Notes under the pieces: generated by a model | The model's database searches: none | Told to the model about the DNA's origin: nothing | The model's input: the letters and a program-made list of their open reading frames with translations, nothing else | Shown here: piece by piece, positions 43,767 to 52,894 of the stretch | Layout: the number at the start of each line of letters is the position of its first letter | Numbering within the stretch: the first letter of the stretch is position 1 | Position numbers and translations under genes: made by a program | From: Thiomicrorhabdus heinhorstiae | GTDB taxonomy: Bacteria; Pseudomonadota; Gammaproteobacteria; Thiomicrospirales; Thiomicrospiraceae | Direction of reading: 5' to 3' | DNA: 64,000 nucleotides | Assembly (NCBI RefSeq): GCF_013391765.2 | Contig: NZ_JACBGI020000004.1 | Location: 93,905-157,904, forward strand

Positions 43767-45014
43767 TCAAGCTCGCTTCTGATACATAAACACGCCGCCG
43801 TAAATCGCCGAGCGATCCTGCAGAGTCCAGCGACGGTTGTTGTCTTGATCGGTGTTCCATGAAGCAAGAAGCTCAGCCGGTAATTTCTCTTCCAGGGGAG
43901 ACGTGCAGCCTGCAGTGCGGAAAACGACGCGAGCATTCGGCATGGCGGTACGGTTGACTTCACTCCACAGCTCGGCCAATTGGTCTTCGTTCATCCAGTC
44001 TTGAGCGTCCAGGAAAAGGTAAGCATTCAGGCTGTTGGCAGGCATCTGCTTCAAACGTTCGGTCATTGATTGGTGCGAAACGTGTACGCGGTTATGATCC
44101 TGTTTCAGAATTTCAAAGTACTGTTCCTGAAGGTAAGGAGGAAGCGCTTTGCGGTGATGGGTGTCGTATTCGCGTCCGTATGCCTGCCAGGCAAAGTAGT
44201 TCTCGGTAAGCGGATAGTCGCAAGCCAGACGGCGGGCACGTTCTTTTAAAAGTTCATGCATGCCCTGGGACTTGTCTTTGGAATCCTTACTCATCTCTTC
44301 GAATTGCGCCGGCGGAATTCCCAGGCTGTACATAACCACTGAACGGTTGCATAGGAATTTAAGAAGGCGGGTGTCAAATACCGGCGCGACATGCTGTTCG
44401 AACAGACTCTCTTGTTCCTGTTTGGTACGAGCCTGCATGACTTTGGAAATATCATAGCCGAGACGCTTGCTCACCCAGTGGATTAGGCCGATAAACTGCC
44501 CTAAAAGCCCGTGACGATAAAAGCCGTCGGTGAAGAATTCGATACGCTTTTTGGAAAAAGGATGCTCTTTACTTTCCCAGTATTGACGGGTTTTTTCGTC
44601 AAGATGCGAGCGCAAATATGCCTGATAGCGATCGAGGTTTTTCGGTAGATCGGCTCTGCCGAAGAAATCAAAGAAAGTTTCAAAATCAGGAAAGTGTTCT
44701 AAAGCCGCCAGCTTGAGCTTAATCAATGCAATATGCGCCTCGTTTAAGTCGACCACCGTAATTGAGGCTGGTTGCACGCTTAAATAGTTCAAGACATTAC
44801 AGCCACCGGAAGAGATGGTAAAAATACGCGACTGTTCGTTCAATTGCAGGGCATCGATATCGACCAGAGGATCTTCCCAGATCTGCGGATAGACAAGACG
44901 GTCGAACCAGGCGGTAAATAAACGGTCAAGCAGGCCCTTTCGGCTGAAAATACCGGTGTTGTTAACGGCCTTATCCAAAAGATTCTTGGTTTTGACTTCG
45001 GAAGCGACTTGCAT
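43767..45014 (-). CDS. DUF3419 protein (BtaA-like 3-amino-3-carboxypropyltransferase)
   Basis: 415 residues. An N-terminal SAM-binding Rossmann half is visible in RIFTISSGGCNVLNYL and TVVDLNEAHIALIKLK, preceded by WFDRLVYPQIWEDPL. This matches DUF3419, whose best-known member BtaA moves the aminocarboxypropyl group of SAM onto diacylglycerol, the first step of betaine-lipid synthesis. No btaB methyltransferase is in the window, so the end product may be different. It starts the minus-strand set with the GNAT and PlcP-like genes. Confidence 0.85.
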   Translation of the reverse strand: MQVASEVKTKNLLDKAVNNTGIFSRKGLLDRLFTAWFDRLVYPQIWEDPLVDIDALQLNEQSRIFTISSGGCNVLNYLSVQPASITVVDLNEAHIALIKLKLAALEHFPDFETFFDFFGRADLPKNLDRYQAYLRSHLDEKTRQYWESKEHPFSKKRIEFFTDGFYRHGLLGQFIGLIHWVSKRLGYDISKVMQARTKQEQESLFEQHVAPVFDTRLLKFLCNRSVVMYSLGIPPAQFEEMSKDSKDKSQGMHELLKERARRLACDYPLTENYFAWQAYGREYDTHHRKALPPYLQEQYFEILKQDHNRVHVSHQSMTERLKQMPANSLNAYLFLDAQDWMNEDQLAELWSEVNRTAMPNARVVFRTAGCTSPLEEKLPAELLASWNTDQDNNRRWTLQDRSAIYGGVFMYQKRA

Positions 45015-45229
45015 CTGGGGGAGTACCTTTGTTTAGATGGATAGTGTTTGCAGTCGAAAGCGTTCGCGCATGTTTGTTATTCAGCTCATCTTAATGACGA
45101 TTTTTTAATGATTTATGAACCTTGTGTAACAGCTAGATGACGATTTTTCGAACGGTTGGTGATGGGCATTAACGAAAAAAGTTGGCCGGAAATCTGCTTG
45201 TTGGGGTGGGCATGTCAAATGGAGAGGTT

Positions 45230-46039
45230 ATGCTGTTGAATTATCTTTTTACCGATTTAGACGGGACTTTGTTAAATCATCACGATTATGAATATCGTCC
45301 GGTGCTGCCCGTTTTGTCGCGTTTGAAAGCGTTAGGCGTGACCGTTATTTTAAACTCCAGCAAAACCTCGGCAGAGCTGGCGGACTGGCTTAAGCGTCTG
45401 GATTTACAGACACCTTATGTTGCCGAAAACGGCGGGGCGATCTATTGGCCGCAAAGCGAGTCTGGAGTGCCGGTGTGGCGACCTGAATTGCTGGGTCGCC
45501 CCTATTCGGAGATTCGTTCTGTTCTGCTTCGATTGAGAGAGGAGAATGCATGGGACTTTGCCGGTTTCGGTGATTGGTCACTGCAGGATGTGTCTCATTT
45601 TACCGGATTGCGTGCCGAGGATGCGCGGAGAGCCAAGGAACGGGCGGTTTCCGAGCCGATATTGTGGTTCGGAAGTGATGAGCAATTTGAGGATTTTAAA
45701 GCGGCGTTAAGCCGCTTTAATTTGCGTGTCTTGAAGGGAGGACGTTTTTATCATGTAATGGCGCACCATGACAAGGCAAATGCACTAAGATGGATTAAAG
45801 AGCGGGCGATCGAATCCGCCAATGAGCCTGTGAAGGTTCTTACCGGGGCTTTGGGTGACGGTGAAAATGACCGTGCAATGCTTGAAGCCGCCGATTTTGC
45901 AATGGTTCTTCCTGCTGCGAACGGCTGCCTCGAATTAGGGCGTAAGGATGCGTATTATGCGCAGAAGGCTGCTCCCTGGGGCTGGGTAGAAGCGGTGGAA
46001 GGCCATTATTTACAGCAATTAGCACTCGAAAATAACTAG
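45230..46039 (+). CDS. HAD-family mannosyl/glucosyl-3-phosphoglycerate phosphatase
   Basis: 269 residues from the ATG at 45230, placed about 6 nt after GGAGAGG; an upstream TTG at 45182 is less likely. HAD motif I is FTDLDGTLLN (D9, D11), followed by a C2 cap and motif IV GALGDGENDRAML. The MPGP/YedP family dephosphorylates mannosyl- or glucosyl-3-phosphoglycerate. The adjacent synthase and phosphorylase indicate that the substrate here is glucosyl-3-phosphoglycerate. Confidence 0.88.
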   Translation: MLLNYLFTDLDGTLLNHHDYEYRPVLPVLSRLKALGVTVILNSSKTSAELADWLKRLDLQTPYVAENGGAIYWPQSESGVPVWRPELLGRPYSEIRSVLLRLREENAWDFAGFGDWSLQDVSHFTGLRAEDARRAKERAVSEPILWFGSDEQFEDFKAALSRFNLRVLKGGRFYHVMAHHDKANALRWIKERAIESANEPVKVLTGALGDGENDRAMLEAADFAMVLPAANGCLELGRKDAYYAQKAAPWGWVEAVEGHYLQQLALENN

Positions 46040-46047
46040 GAGATACC

Positions 46048-47259
46048 ATGAGCGATTTTTTTCAAAACGGTACCGTAACCACTTTTCATAACCTGACGGA
46101 TCGTCCGATTGAAGACTTGGAATCGGATTTGCTACGTTTCTCACAACAGAACCCGATGGGCTTGATTCTTCCCTCCCTGTTCAGCGAACTGGAAGCGCCC
46201 GCCTTAAAGAACATTGTTAATGAATTAAAAAGCGTCCCCTATCTGTCACAGATCGTGATCGGTCTGGATCGAGCCGACCAAGCGCAATTTGAATTCGCCA
46301 GAGAGTATTTCTCGGAATTACCGCAAAAGCATCGTGTGTTGTGGAACGATGGTCCGCGTATGCAAACTCTGATGAATCAGTTGAAGGAGAAAGGGCTTGC
46401 CCCGACCGAACCGGGAAAAGGAACGAATGTTTGGGGATGTTACGGCTATGTACTGGCCTCCAAGCAAGCCGATGTGGTTGCACTGCACGATTGCGACATT
46501 ATCACTTATAAACGTGATTTGCTGGCGCGACTGCTCTTTCCTGTTGCGCATCCGACTTTCAACTTCGTGTTTGCCAAAGGGTATTATTCGCGCTACTCCG
46601 ATGGCCGTTTAAACGGACGTGTGGTTCGCTTGCTGGTAACGCCGCTGTTGCGTGCTTTGGAAAATGTTCTCGGTCCGGAAGAGCTTTTAGCTTATTTGGA
46701 TAGCTTCCGTTACGCCTTGGCCGGCGAGTTCTCCATGAAGACCAGCGCCCTGAAAGATATGCGCATTCCGGCCGACTGGGGGCTTGAAGTCGGTATTCTG
46801 GCCGAAATGAAACGAAATTACTCGAATCGCCGCATCTGTCAAGTGGATATTGCCGACGTTTACGATCACAAGCATCAGGATTTGTCGAGAGAGGACCATA
46901 ACAAAGGCTTGTCTCGCATGAGTCAGGACATTGCCAAGTCGTTATTCCGAAAGTTGTCGACACACGGTCATGTGTTTTCACGTGGAACAATCCGCACTGT
47001 GAAAGCGGTCTATCACCGTACCGCGCTGGATCAGTTGGAAAGCTATGTGTTTGATGCCGAAATGAATGGTTTGACAGTGGACGTGCACCGAGAAGAACAG
47101 GCGGTTGAGCTGTTTGCCAAGAATATTATGAGTGCCGGGGAAGCGTTTCTCGACAACCCGGATGAAAGACCGTTTTTACCGAATTGGAACCGTGTGGTCA
47201 GTGCGGTTCCTTCTATTATGGATGATCTTTACGAGGCGGTAGAGCGCGATAACGAGTAA
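46048..47259 (+). CDS. gpgS: Glucosyl-3-phosphoglycerate synthase (GT81-like glycosyltransferase)
   Basis: 403 residues. A GT-A fold is visible: nucleotide-sugar region GLDRADQAQF, DxD metal motif VALHDCDIITY (148-150), and the acceptor region DWGLEVGILAEM with catalytic-site residues typical of GpgS. It would join NDP-glucose and 3-phosphoglycerate. It starts 9 bp after the phosphatase gene, so product and dephosphorylation are coupled. The glucosyl rather than mannosyl assignment rests on the downstream phosphorylase and is inferred. Confidence 0.85.
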   Translation: MSDFFQNGTVTTFHNLTDRPIEDLESDLLRFSQQNPMGLILPSLFSELEAPALKNIVNELKSVPYLSQIVIGLDRADQAQFEFAREYFSELPQKHRVLWNDGPRMQTLMNQLKEKGLAPTEPGKGTNVWGCYGYVLASKQADVVALHDCDIITYKRDLLARLLFPVAHPTFNFVFAKGYYSRYSDGRLNGRVVRLLVTPLLRALENVLGPEELLAYLDSFRYALAGEFSMKTSALKDMRIPADWGLEVGILAEMKRNYSNRRICQVDIADVYDHKHQDLSREDHNKGLSRMSQDIAKSLFRKLSTHGHVFSRGTIRTVKAVYHRTALDQLESYVFDAEMNGLTVDVHREEQAVELFAKNIMSAGEAFLDNPDERPFLPNWNRVVSAVPSIMDDLYEAVERDNE

Positions 47260-47308
47260 CTGTTGCCGTGCATCTGCTGCCGCTAATTTCTTAAACAAGG
47301 AGGAGCGG

Positions 47309-49078
47309 ATGCCGCAAGCCGTACTGCAACAGATTCAAGCGCGACTACATAGAGTCTATGCCGAGGAGGCTGCACAGGAAGCCTATCAGGGCGTTCTGGC
47401 CGCAATAGAAGCAGCGGGGATTACGCCGCCTTCCGGCGAGGTGAAATGGGATCAGAAAGATGTCCTGCTCATCACTTACGGCGATACTTTCTTAAATGAA
47501 GAGGAAGTGCCGCTTTCCACCCTGAAGAAGTTTCTTTCGACCTATGTTAAAGATGCGGTCAACTGCGTGCATGTCTTGCCGTTTTTTCCTTATAGTTCTG
47601 ACGACGGTTTTTCGGTCATTGACTATACGATGGTCGATCCGGAACTTGGGGACTGGGAGAATATTGAAGCCCTAAGGGAAAAATATGACTTGATGTTCGA
47701 TCTGGTGGTAAACCACGTTTCACGTGAAAGTTTGTGGTTTACCGACTATAAGGCGGATATCGCTCCCTACAACGAATTCTTTATCGAAGAAAACGAGCGT
47801 CCGGAATTGTCACTGGTTACCCGTCCCCGAAATACACCTTTGCTGGTACCGGCGTACACCCATCGCGGACGCAAGAAGGTCTGGGCAACGTTCAGTGCCG
47901 ATCAGATCGATCTGAATTTCGCCAATCCGAAAGTGTTGGTGAAAATGATCGAAGTGCTGTTGCTGTATTTGAAAAATGGTGCGCGCATTATCCGTCTGGA
48001 TGCAATCGCCTTCTTGTGGAAACGTATCGGTACCAATTGTATTCACTTGCCGGAAACCCATGAAGTCGTCAAGTTGATGCGAGATGTGATGTCGATTGTC
48101 CGTCCCGACGCCATTCTGCTGACGGAAACCAATGTTCCGCATGCTGAAAACCTTTCTTACTTCGGCAGTCAGGACGAAGCGCACATGGTGTACCAGTTCA
48201 GTTTGGCGCCATTGGTATTACATGCTTTGCATCGCGGAGACGGCAGTTATTTGACCGACTGGGCTTTGAATCTTGAAGCACCTCCTCCGGGGTGTACTTT
48301 CTTGAATTTTACGGCATCCCATGACGGGATCGGTTTGCGTCCGGTTGAAGGGATTTTGCCGCCACGCGAGGTGGAGGATCTGGTAACCAATATGCACCGT
48401 CTGGGTGGATTCGTGTCTATGAAAGCCAACGGTGATGGGACCGAAAGTCCGTACGAAATCAATATCGCCTTGTTCAGCGCTTTCCGCGAGACGCACAACA
48501 GTAACGGTCCTGATCAATGGCAGGTGGAGCGCTTTATCTGCGCGCAGAACATTATGATGACGCTGCAGGGAATTCCGGCTTTTTATATCCACAGCATGGT
48601 GGCTACGCCGAATGACCATGACGGAGTTGAGAAAACCGGGCGAACCCGCTCGATTAACCGCCGTAAATGGGAGTTTGAATATTTGCAGGCGTTGATCGAG
48701 AGCGGGCGTACTTCGAATGCCGAAGTCGTCAAGCGTTTGACCAACCTGCTGCAGCGCCGTAAAAAACATAAAGCTTTCCATCCGGAAACGCCTCAGCAGG
48801 TGCTGGATCTGGGGAGCGATTATTTTGCATTGTGGCGCGACGGTGAAGGTTTGAGATTTCCTCTATTGGCAATTCACAACTTAACTCCGGAAATTAAAAT
48901 TCTCGATTTGAGTGTGATCGAAGGGTTTGATCGCCACAATTACTGGATAAACCTGCTAGATAATCAAGGGGTGTTTTCCGGCGAACAGCGTTACGTGATG
49001 CAGCCGTATCAATCGATCTGGTTGATGCCGGAACAGATCGGGGGCGAGAGTGCCTTGTGGGCGCTATCTACCGATTAA
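47309..49078 (+). CDS. GH13_18 sugar phosphorylase, probable glucosylglycerate phosphorylase
   Basis: 589 residues. The GH13 catalytic set is clear: nucleophile D231 in IIRLDAIAFLWK, acid/base E273 in ILLTETNVPH, and D339 in FTASHDGIGLRP. This subfamily contains sucrose phosphorylase and glucosylglycerate phosphorylase. The second is favoured by neighbours that make glucosylglycerate and phosphorylate glycerate. A strong AAGGAGGAGCGG ribosome site lies just in front of the ATG at 47309. Phosphorolysis would give glucose-1-phosphate plus glycerate. Confidence 0.88.
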   Translation: MPQAVLQQIQARLHRVYAEEAAQEAYQGVLAAIEAAGITPPSGEVKWDQKDVLLITYGDTFLNEEEVPLSTLKKFLSTYVKDAVNCVHVLPFFPYSSDDGFSVIDYTMVDPELGDWENIEALREKYDLMFDLVVNHVSRESLWFTDYKADIAPYNEFFIEENERPELSLVTRPRNTPLLVPAYTHRGRKKVWATFSADQIDLNFANPKVLVKMIEVLLLYLKNGARIIRLDAIAFLWKRIGTNCIHLPETHEVVKLMRDVMSIVRPDAILLTETNVPHAENLSYFGSQDEAHMVYQFSLAPLVLHALHRGDGSYLTDWALNLEAPPPGCTFLNFTASHDGIGLRPVEGILPPREVEDLVTNMHRLGGFVSMKANGDGTESPYEINIALFSAFRETHNSNGPDQWQVERFICAQNIMMTLQGIPAFYIHSMVATPNDHDGVEKTGRTRSINRRKWEFEYLQALIESGRTSNAEVVKRLTNLLQRRKKHKAFHPETPQQVLDLGSDYFALWRDGEGLRFPLLAIHNLTPEIKILDLSVIEGFDRHNYWINLLDNQGVFSGEQRYVMQPYQSIWLMPEQIGGESALWALSTD

Positions 49079-49094
49079 TGCAAGGGAGAGATAT

Positions 49095-50219
49095 ATGACT
49101 ACCTATGTGGTTGCACCGGACAGCTTTAAAGGTTCCTTGTCTGCGGTGCAGTTTTGTGAAATCGCCAAGTCGGTTATTGCGCAATGCGATCCCGGCTCCA
49201 CGGTAATTACCTTGCCCTTGTCCGATGGCGGAGAAGGGTTTGTGGAATCGTTTCTGTTTGCCGGTTTGGCGGAGAAGGAAAGTTTATGGGTTTCCGATCC
49301 GATCGGACGAAAAACCAAAGCAACCTTTGCCTGGCAGGCGCAGACCGAAACGGCGATTATTGAGATGGCGCAGGCTTCCGGTTTGCCGAAGTTGCAGCCT
49401 GACGAACGGAATCCGTTGCAGGCGCACACTTACGGAACCGGACAGTTGGTCGATGCCGCTTTAAACTTGGGGGCGAAAAAAATTATCCTCGGTTTGGGCG
49501 GCTCGGCAACCAATGACGGTGGGATGGGAGCTTTGCAAGCTTTGGGGGTTTCGTTTTTTGACGATAGCGGTAAAGAGATCGGTCTTGGTGGGCAGGCGTT
49601 GAAGAAGATCGTTTCCATTGGCGAAATTCCGCAACGTTTGCTGGATGTGGAATGGCTGATCGCCAGTGATGTGACCAACCCATTGCTGGGAAAAACCGGC
49701 GCGACCAGCGTTTTCGGACCACAAAAGGGCGTCAGTGATTTGAATTTCAATGCGCTGGAAAGCGGCTTGGAAAATTGGGCGCAGAGAATAGAGGAAAAAA
49801 CCGGTCGTCAGGTGAAAGACTTGCCGGGTGCCGGTGCTGCTGGCGGAATGGCTGCCGGGTTTATCGGTCTTTTGGGTGCGCATATCGAGCCGGGGTTTGA
49901 AGTGTTAAACAGCGCTTTGGGACTGGAGAAAACCTTTGCTGCTCAACCGATAGATTGGTTGATTACCGGCGAAGGGCGTCTGGATGAGCAGACTCGTTTC
50001 GGCAAGTTGCCGATGCAGATGGCGCAGCTGGGTGCAAAATATTCCATTCCGACCGTTGCGGTGTGCGGCAGTTTGGGAACACATCCTTCGGAACTGCCGG
50101 AGTTTAAAGCCGTATTCAGTATTTTGTCCCGGCCGATGGAAGAGTTTGAAGCGTTTCGCTTCGCGCCGATGCTGTTGAAACAGACGTTGTTTTCGATTGT
50201 CGCTTTATTGAAAAAGTAA
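49095..50219 (+). CDS. Glycerate kinase (GlxK/GarK type)
   Basis: 374 residues from the ATG at 49095, behind AAGGGAGAG; a start at 49050 would sit inside the preceding gene. It carries the type I glycerate kinase motifs VVAPDSFKGSLSA, LGGSATNDGGMGALQALG, LPGAGAAGGMAAGF and TGEGRLDEQT. It returns glycerate to 2- or 3-phosphoglycerate and closes the glucosylglycerate cycle. It starts 16 bp after the phosphorylase gene. Which phosphoglycerate isomer is made cannot be decided here. Confidence 0.93.
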   Translation: MTTYVVAPDSFKGSLSAVQFCEIAKSVIAQCDPGSTVITLPLSDGGEGFVESFLFAGLAEKESLWVSDPIGRKTKATFAWQAQTETAIIEMAQASGLPKLQPDERNPLQAHTYGTGQLVDAALNLGAKKIILGLGGSATNDGGMGALQALGVSFFDDSGKEIGLGGQALKKIVSIGEIPQRLLDVEWLIASDVTNPLLGKTGATSVFGPQKGVSDLNFNALESGLENWAQRIEEKTGRQVKDLPGAGAAGGMAAGFIGLLGAHIEPGFEVLNSALGLEKTFAAQPIDWLITGEGRLDEQTRFGKLPMQMAQLGAKYSIPTVAVCGSLGTHPSELPEFKAVFSILSRPMEEFEAFRFAPMLLKQTLFSIVALLKK

Positions 50220-50224
50220 TTTTG

Positions 50225-50256
50225 TTCTCTTTTCCATGCTTCTAGTGGGAAGAGAA
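50225..50256. terminator. Candidate terminator between glycerate kinase and the RMD1-family gene
   Basis: TTCTCTTTTCC and GGGAAGAGAA form an imperfect stem with a loop near 50236-50246. The two genes converge here and the structure overlaps the last codons of the RMD1-family gene. T-runs are weak. Confidence 0.35.
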
Positions 50257-51045
50257 GCTGTCAGCCAATCCCATCAGAATTTCGATAAAGATCAGCAGGA
50301 TAATAATCCATTCGAGGAAAGAGCTGTGTTTATGCTGATAGAGGTCAAGCATCATGGTCATGTCATCTTTCAGGGAATTGAGTTTATAGCTGACAATTTC
50401 GAAGCGTTCTTGAAGTTCCAGTGATTTTGCCAGGGTGTTATAGAGCTTTTCGTAGGATTCGTTATCCCAAAGCGCGTTTGGTTTATCCAATAGCATCAGG
50501 TCCAATACCATGTCGTGGTGTAACAGGCTGAGTTCTTTAGCGTAGCTTGAGAATTCATGTCGTTTCATCCAGCTTAAACGCCCCGAATGCTCCAGCATGT
50601 AACGCCCTTTAGCGTAAAAGCGATCAACTTCGGTTTCGAATTTTTCCAGTCCGACACTTTGCGAGATAACCAGTGCAACGATCATTAAAGGCCAAAGGCT
50701 GAGATCGGACAGGGTGATTTGTTGATTATCGACGGTAAAACCTTCCTGCAATTCGGGATCGCATGCCAAAGCCCAGTCCTGATGCAGGTAATGCTGTTCG
50801 AAGGGTTCACTGGCTTTTAGACCCAGGATTTGCAAGGTTGCCAGTATTTGTTCCCGAGGCCAATTGATAAAGGTCAGTACATCAAATTGGGTAAAGAACA
50901 GCCAGCGTTGCTCTCCGTGATCGTCATATTCCGCGTAATAGGTTGCTTCTATTCCTTTCTTTAGCGGGGTTTTGATCCGTTCGGCCAGTTGTTGATAGGT
51001 GAAGTCTTCAGGCAGGGAAATGGATATTAGATTAAGGTTTGCCAT
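50242..51045 (-). CDS. RMD1/DUF155-family protein
   Basis: 267 residues. The N-terminal region includes the DUF155 core (WLFFTQFDVLTFINWPREQI), and the C-terminus has a single hydrophobic helix (LEWIIILLIFIEILMGL) that probably anchors it to the inner membrane with the bulk in the cytoplasm. The family is related to yeast Rmd1/sporulation and mitochondrial membrane proteins; its bacterial function is unknown. It is convergent with the glycerate kinase gene. Confidence 0.8.
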   Translation of the reverse strand: MANLNLISISLPEDFTYQQLAERIKTPLKKGIEATYYAEYDDHGEQRWLFFTQFDVLTFINWPREQILATLQILGLKASEPFEQHYLHQDWALACDPELQEGFTVDNQQITLSDLSLWPLMIVALVISQSVGLEKFETEVDRFYAKGRYMLEHSGRLSWMKRHEFSSYAKELSLLHHDMVLDLMLLDKPNALWDNESYEKLYNTLAKSLELQERFEIVSYKLNSLKDDMTMMLDLYQHKHSSFLEWIIILLIFIEILMGLADSFSSH

Positions 51046-51272
51046 GTTGAATCCTCGGGATGTGGCTGGACTTTTGAAGGGAATAGCCGATCAAAAAGTC
51101 GAAGGGGGTGGATGTGATCAATTTAGCTGAAATCGCTTAAAAACGGAAGTGGTGAAATCGTGCTAAAACAGTGGTTTAAACAACTATTTGCCAAAAATAT
51201 GGGATGTTTCTATTTCACGGTAAATAGATTAAGATGTTCGCAGAGGTTTACTATAAAAATAGAGAGAGGATT

Positions 51273-52190
51273 ATGAAACTTCAGGCTAAAAAGGCATTGT
51301 TTGCGACGCTGTTTGGGACGTTCGCATTGCAAGGGTGTGATTTAAGTACGATTGATAGTACCGGAGGCGATACAGGGCAAATGACTCTCTTGGTGTCGGA
51401 TGCTCCGGTTGATGATGCGGCTAATATCTGGGTGCAGGTTTCCGGAGTCCAGTTGAAGTTGTCGGACGGTACTTGGGAAAAGGTTACTTTCACCTCACCG
51501 GCGGAATTGGATATTTTGACCTTGCAGGGGATTAACTTCGTCTCACTCTTAAGTAACTACACCCTGCCAGTCGGTACCTATAAGGAAATTCGTTTGCTTG
51601 TCGATACCGGTGCCGGAACCAAGACTTCGATTGTTTTTAAAGACGGTACCGATTATCCTTTGACCATTCCAAGTGGATCGGAAGGCGGCTTGACGCTGAA
51701 AGGTAATTTTGTCGTCAAGAAAAATACGACCAGTACTTTTATGATCGATTTCGATCTGCGTAAATCTGTTCAAGAAGCCGGTACGGATACTTATGTGCTT
51801 AAGCCGGATTTGAATATTTTTTCGATGGACAGCGTCGGTAGAATTGTTGGGGTAGTTGATAATGAATATGTTCGCGCAACGACCTGCTCGGACGGCAATT
51901 CGACCACCTACAACAGTGCTTATTTATTTAGCGGTGCGGCCGCGACAGCAAGCGATATCAGCGGTGCCGCAACTGACCCGGTGGAAACCGCTTTGGTTAA
52001 ACGCAGTGATAGTACCGGCGACTTTGAGTATGACTTCGGCTACTTGCCGGCCGGTGATTACACCTTGGCATTTACTTGTCGCAGCGATGTTGATGATGTG
52101 ACGGCGGCCGGTGAAGATATGCAATTTACCGTGATTAATAATGTAACTGTTATCAAAGATACTACGACAACAGTTAATTTTGTCTGGTAG
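51273..52190 (+). CDS. DUF4382 domain lipoprotein
   Basis: 305 residues from the ATG at 51273, after AGAGAGGA. A lipobox (GTFALQGC) follows the hydrophobic N-terminus, so it is a lipoprotein. The DUF4382 domain begins at TLLVSDAPVDDAANIWVQVS and continues to a beta-rich second half ending in VTVIKDTTTTVNFVW. Carbohydrate-binding-like or secreted-structural roles have been proposed for such domains, but none is shown. A strong terminator follows. Confidence 0.85.
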   Translation: MKLQAKKALFATLFGTFALQGCDLSTIDSTGGDTGQMTLLVSDAPVDDAANIWVQVSGVQLKLSDGTWEKVTFTSPAELDILTLQGINFVSLLSNYTLPVGTYKEIRLLVDTGAGTKTSIVFKDGTDYPLTIPSGSEGGLTLKGNFVVKKNTTSTFMIDFDLRKSVQEAGTDTYVLKPDLNIFSMDSVGRIVGVVDNEYVRATTCSDGNSTTYNSAYLFSGAAATASDISGAATDPVETALVKRSDSTGDFEYDFGYLPAGDYTLAFTCRSDVDDVTAAGEDMQFTVINNVTVIKDTTTTVNFVW

Positions 52191-52218
52191 TCATTCAGGC
52201 AAAATGGGTGCTCAGGGA

Positions 52219-52253
52219 AACCACGCTGTAATTGAATTACAGCGTGGTTTTTT
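52219..52253 (+). terminator. Strong rho-independent terminator after the DUF4382 gene
   Basis: AACCACGCTGTAAT (52219-52232) is perfectly complementary to AATTACAGCGTGGTT on the right, with a 2-nt turn and a following T7-like run (TTTTTTTG). It may also act on the truncated thioredoxin-family gene that converges on it from the right. Confidence 0.9.
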
Positions 52254-52266
52254 GTTTATGAGAGGG

Positions 52267-52713
52267 TTAAGCTTCTTTCCATTTGATAGAGCAGCCCATG
52301 GACGGGACCTGTTCTAAAGGCCCCCGGCCGGTCAGGGCGACCTGTTTCATCGCCTCCAGCAAGTCGCGGCGCACGCCTTCCTGAGCGGTTTCTTTACGCG
52401 ATTCGTCGAGTCGTCCGCGATACTGTAATTTCAAGTCTTTGTTATAGCCGAAGAAGTCCGGCGTACAAACGGCGCCGTAAGCTTTGGCAATTTCCTGCGT
52501 CTCGTCGATGACATAAGGGAAAGGAAAGTCCCACTGCTCGGCAATCTTTTGCATATTTTCGAAAGAGTCTTCTGCGTATTCGTTCGGGTCATTGGACATA
52601 ATCGCAATGGAATTGATGCCGAATTCGTCTCGAAGCATACGAGTATCTTCAACCAGACGTTTGTGGATGGCTTTGACATACGGACAGTGGTTGCAGATAA
52701 ACATTACCAGCAT
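52267..52713 (-). pseudogene. 5'-truncated thioredoxin-family gene at the island edge
   Basis: The readable part begins MLVMFICNHCPYVKAIHKRL, which is the middle of a common AhpC/TSA-like thioredoxin family of about 185 residues. Only 148 residues remain, and about 40 expected N-terminal residues (the GxxAPDF-type strand) are missing. The CxxC site (CNHC) and the C-terminal half (YRGRLDESRKETAQEGVRRD) are intact. The in-frame sequence directly upstream soon meets a stop. The A/T-rich defence island starts here, and the missing 5' part is not found on the far side of the island. Confidence 0.75.
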
Positions 52714-52894
52714 CCGTTTGTGTCAACTATTTTTTTTAACAAATGATAATAATCAATTAGTTAGATGTGATTTTCAATGGTTACTTTTTATTAAAAGTTA
52801 CATTAGTTGAAACGGGCAAGTTAGGATTAGTCAATTTAAATTCATAATAAGCTTTTGTTTGAATTGAAGTTACAAATGAACTTATCTAAATATT

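Noticed and set aside
48218..48781. 187-residue minus-strand frame within the phosphorylase gene
   Set aside because: It is antisense to the GH13 catalytic region and has no motif of its own.
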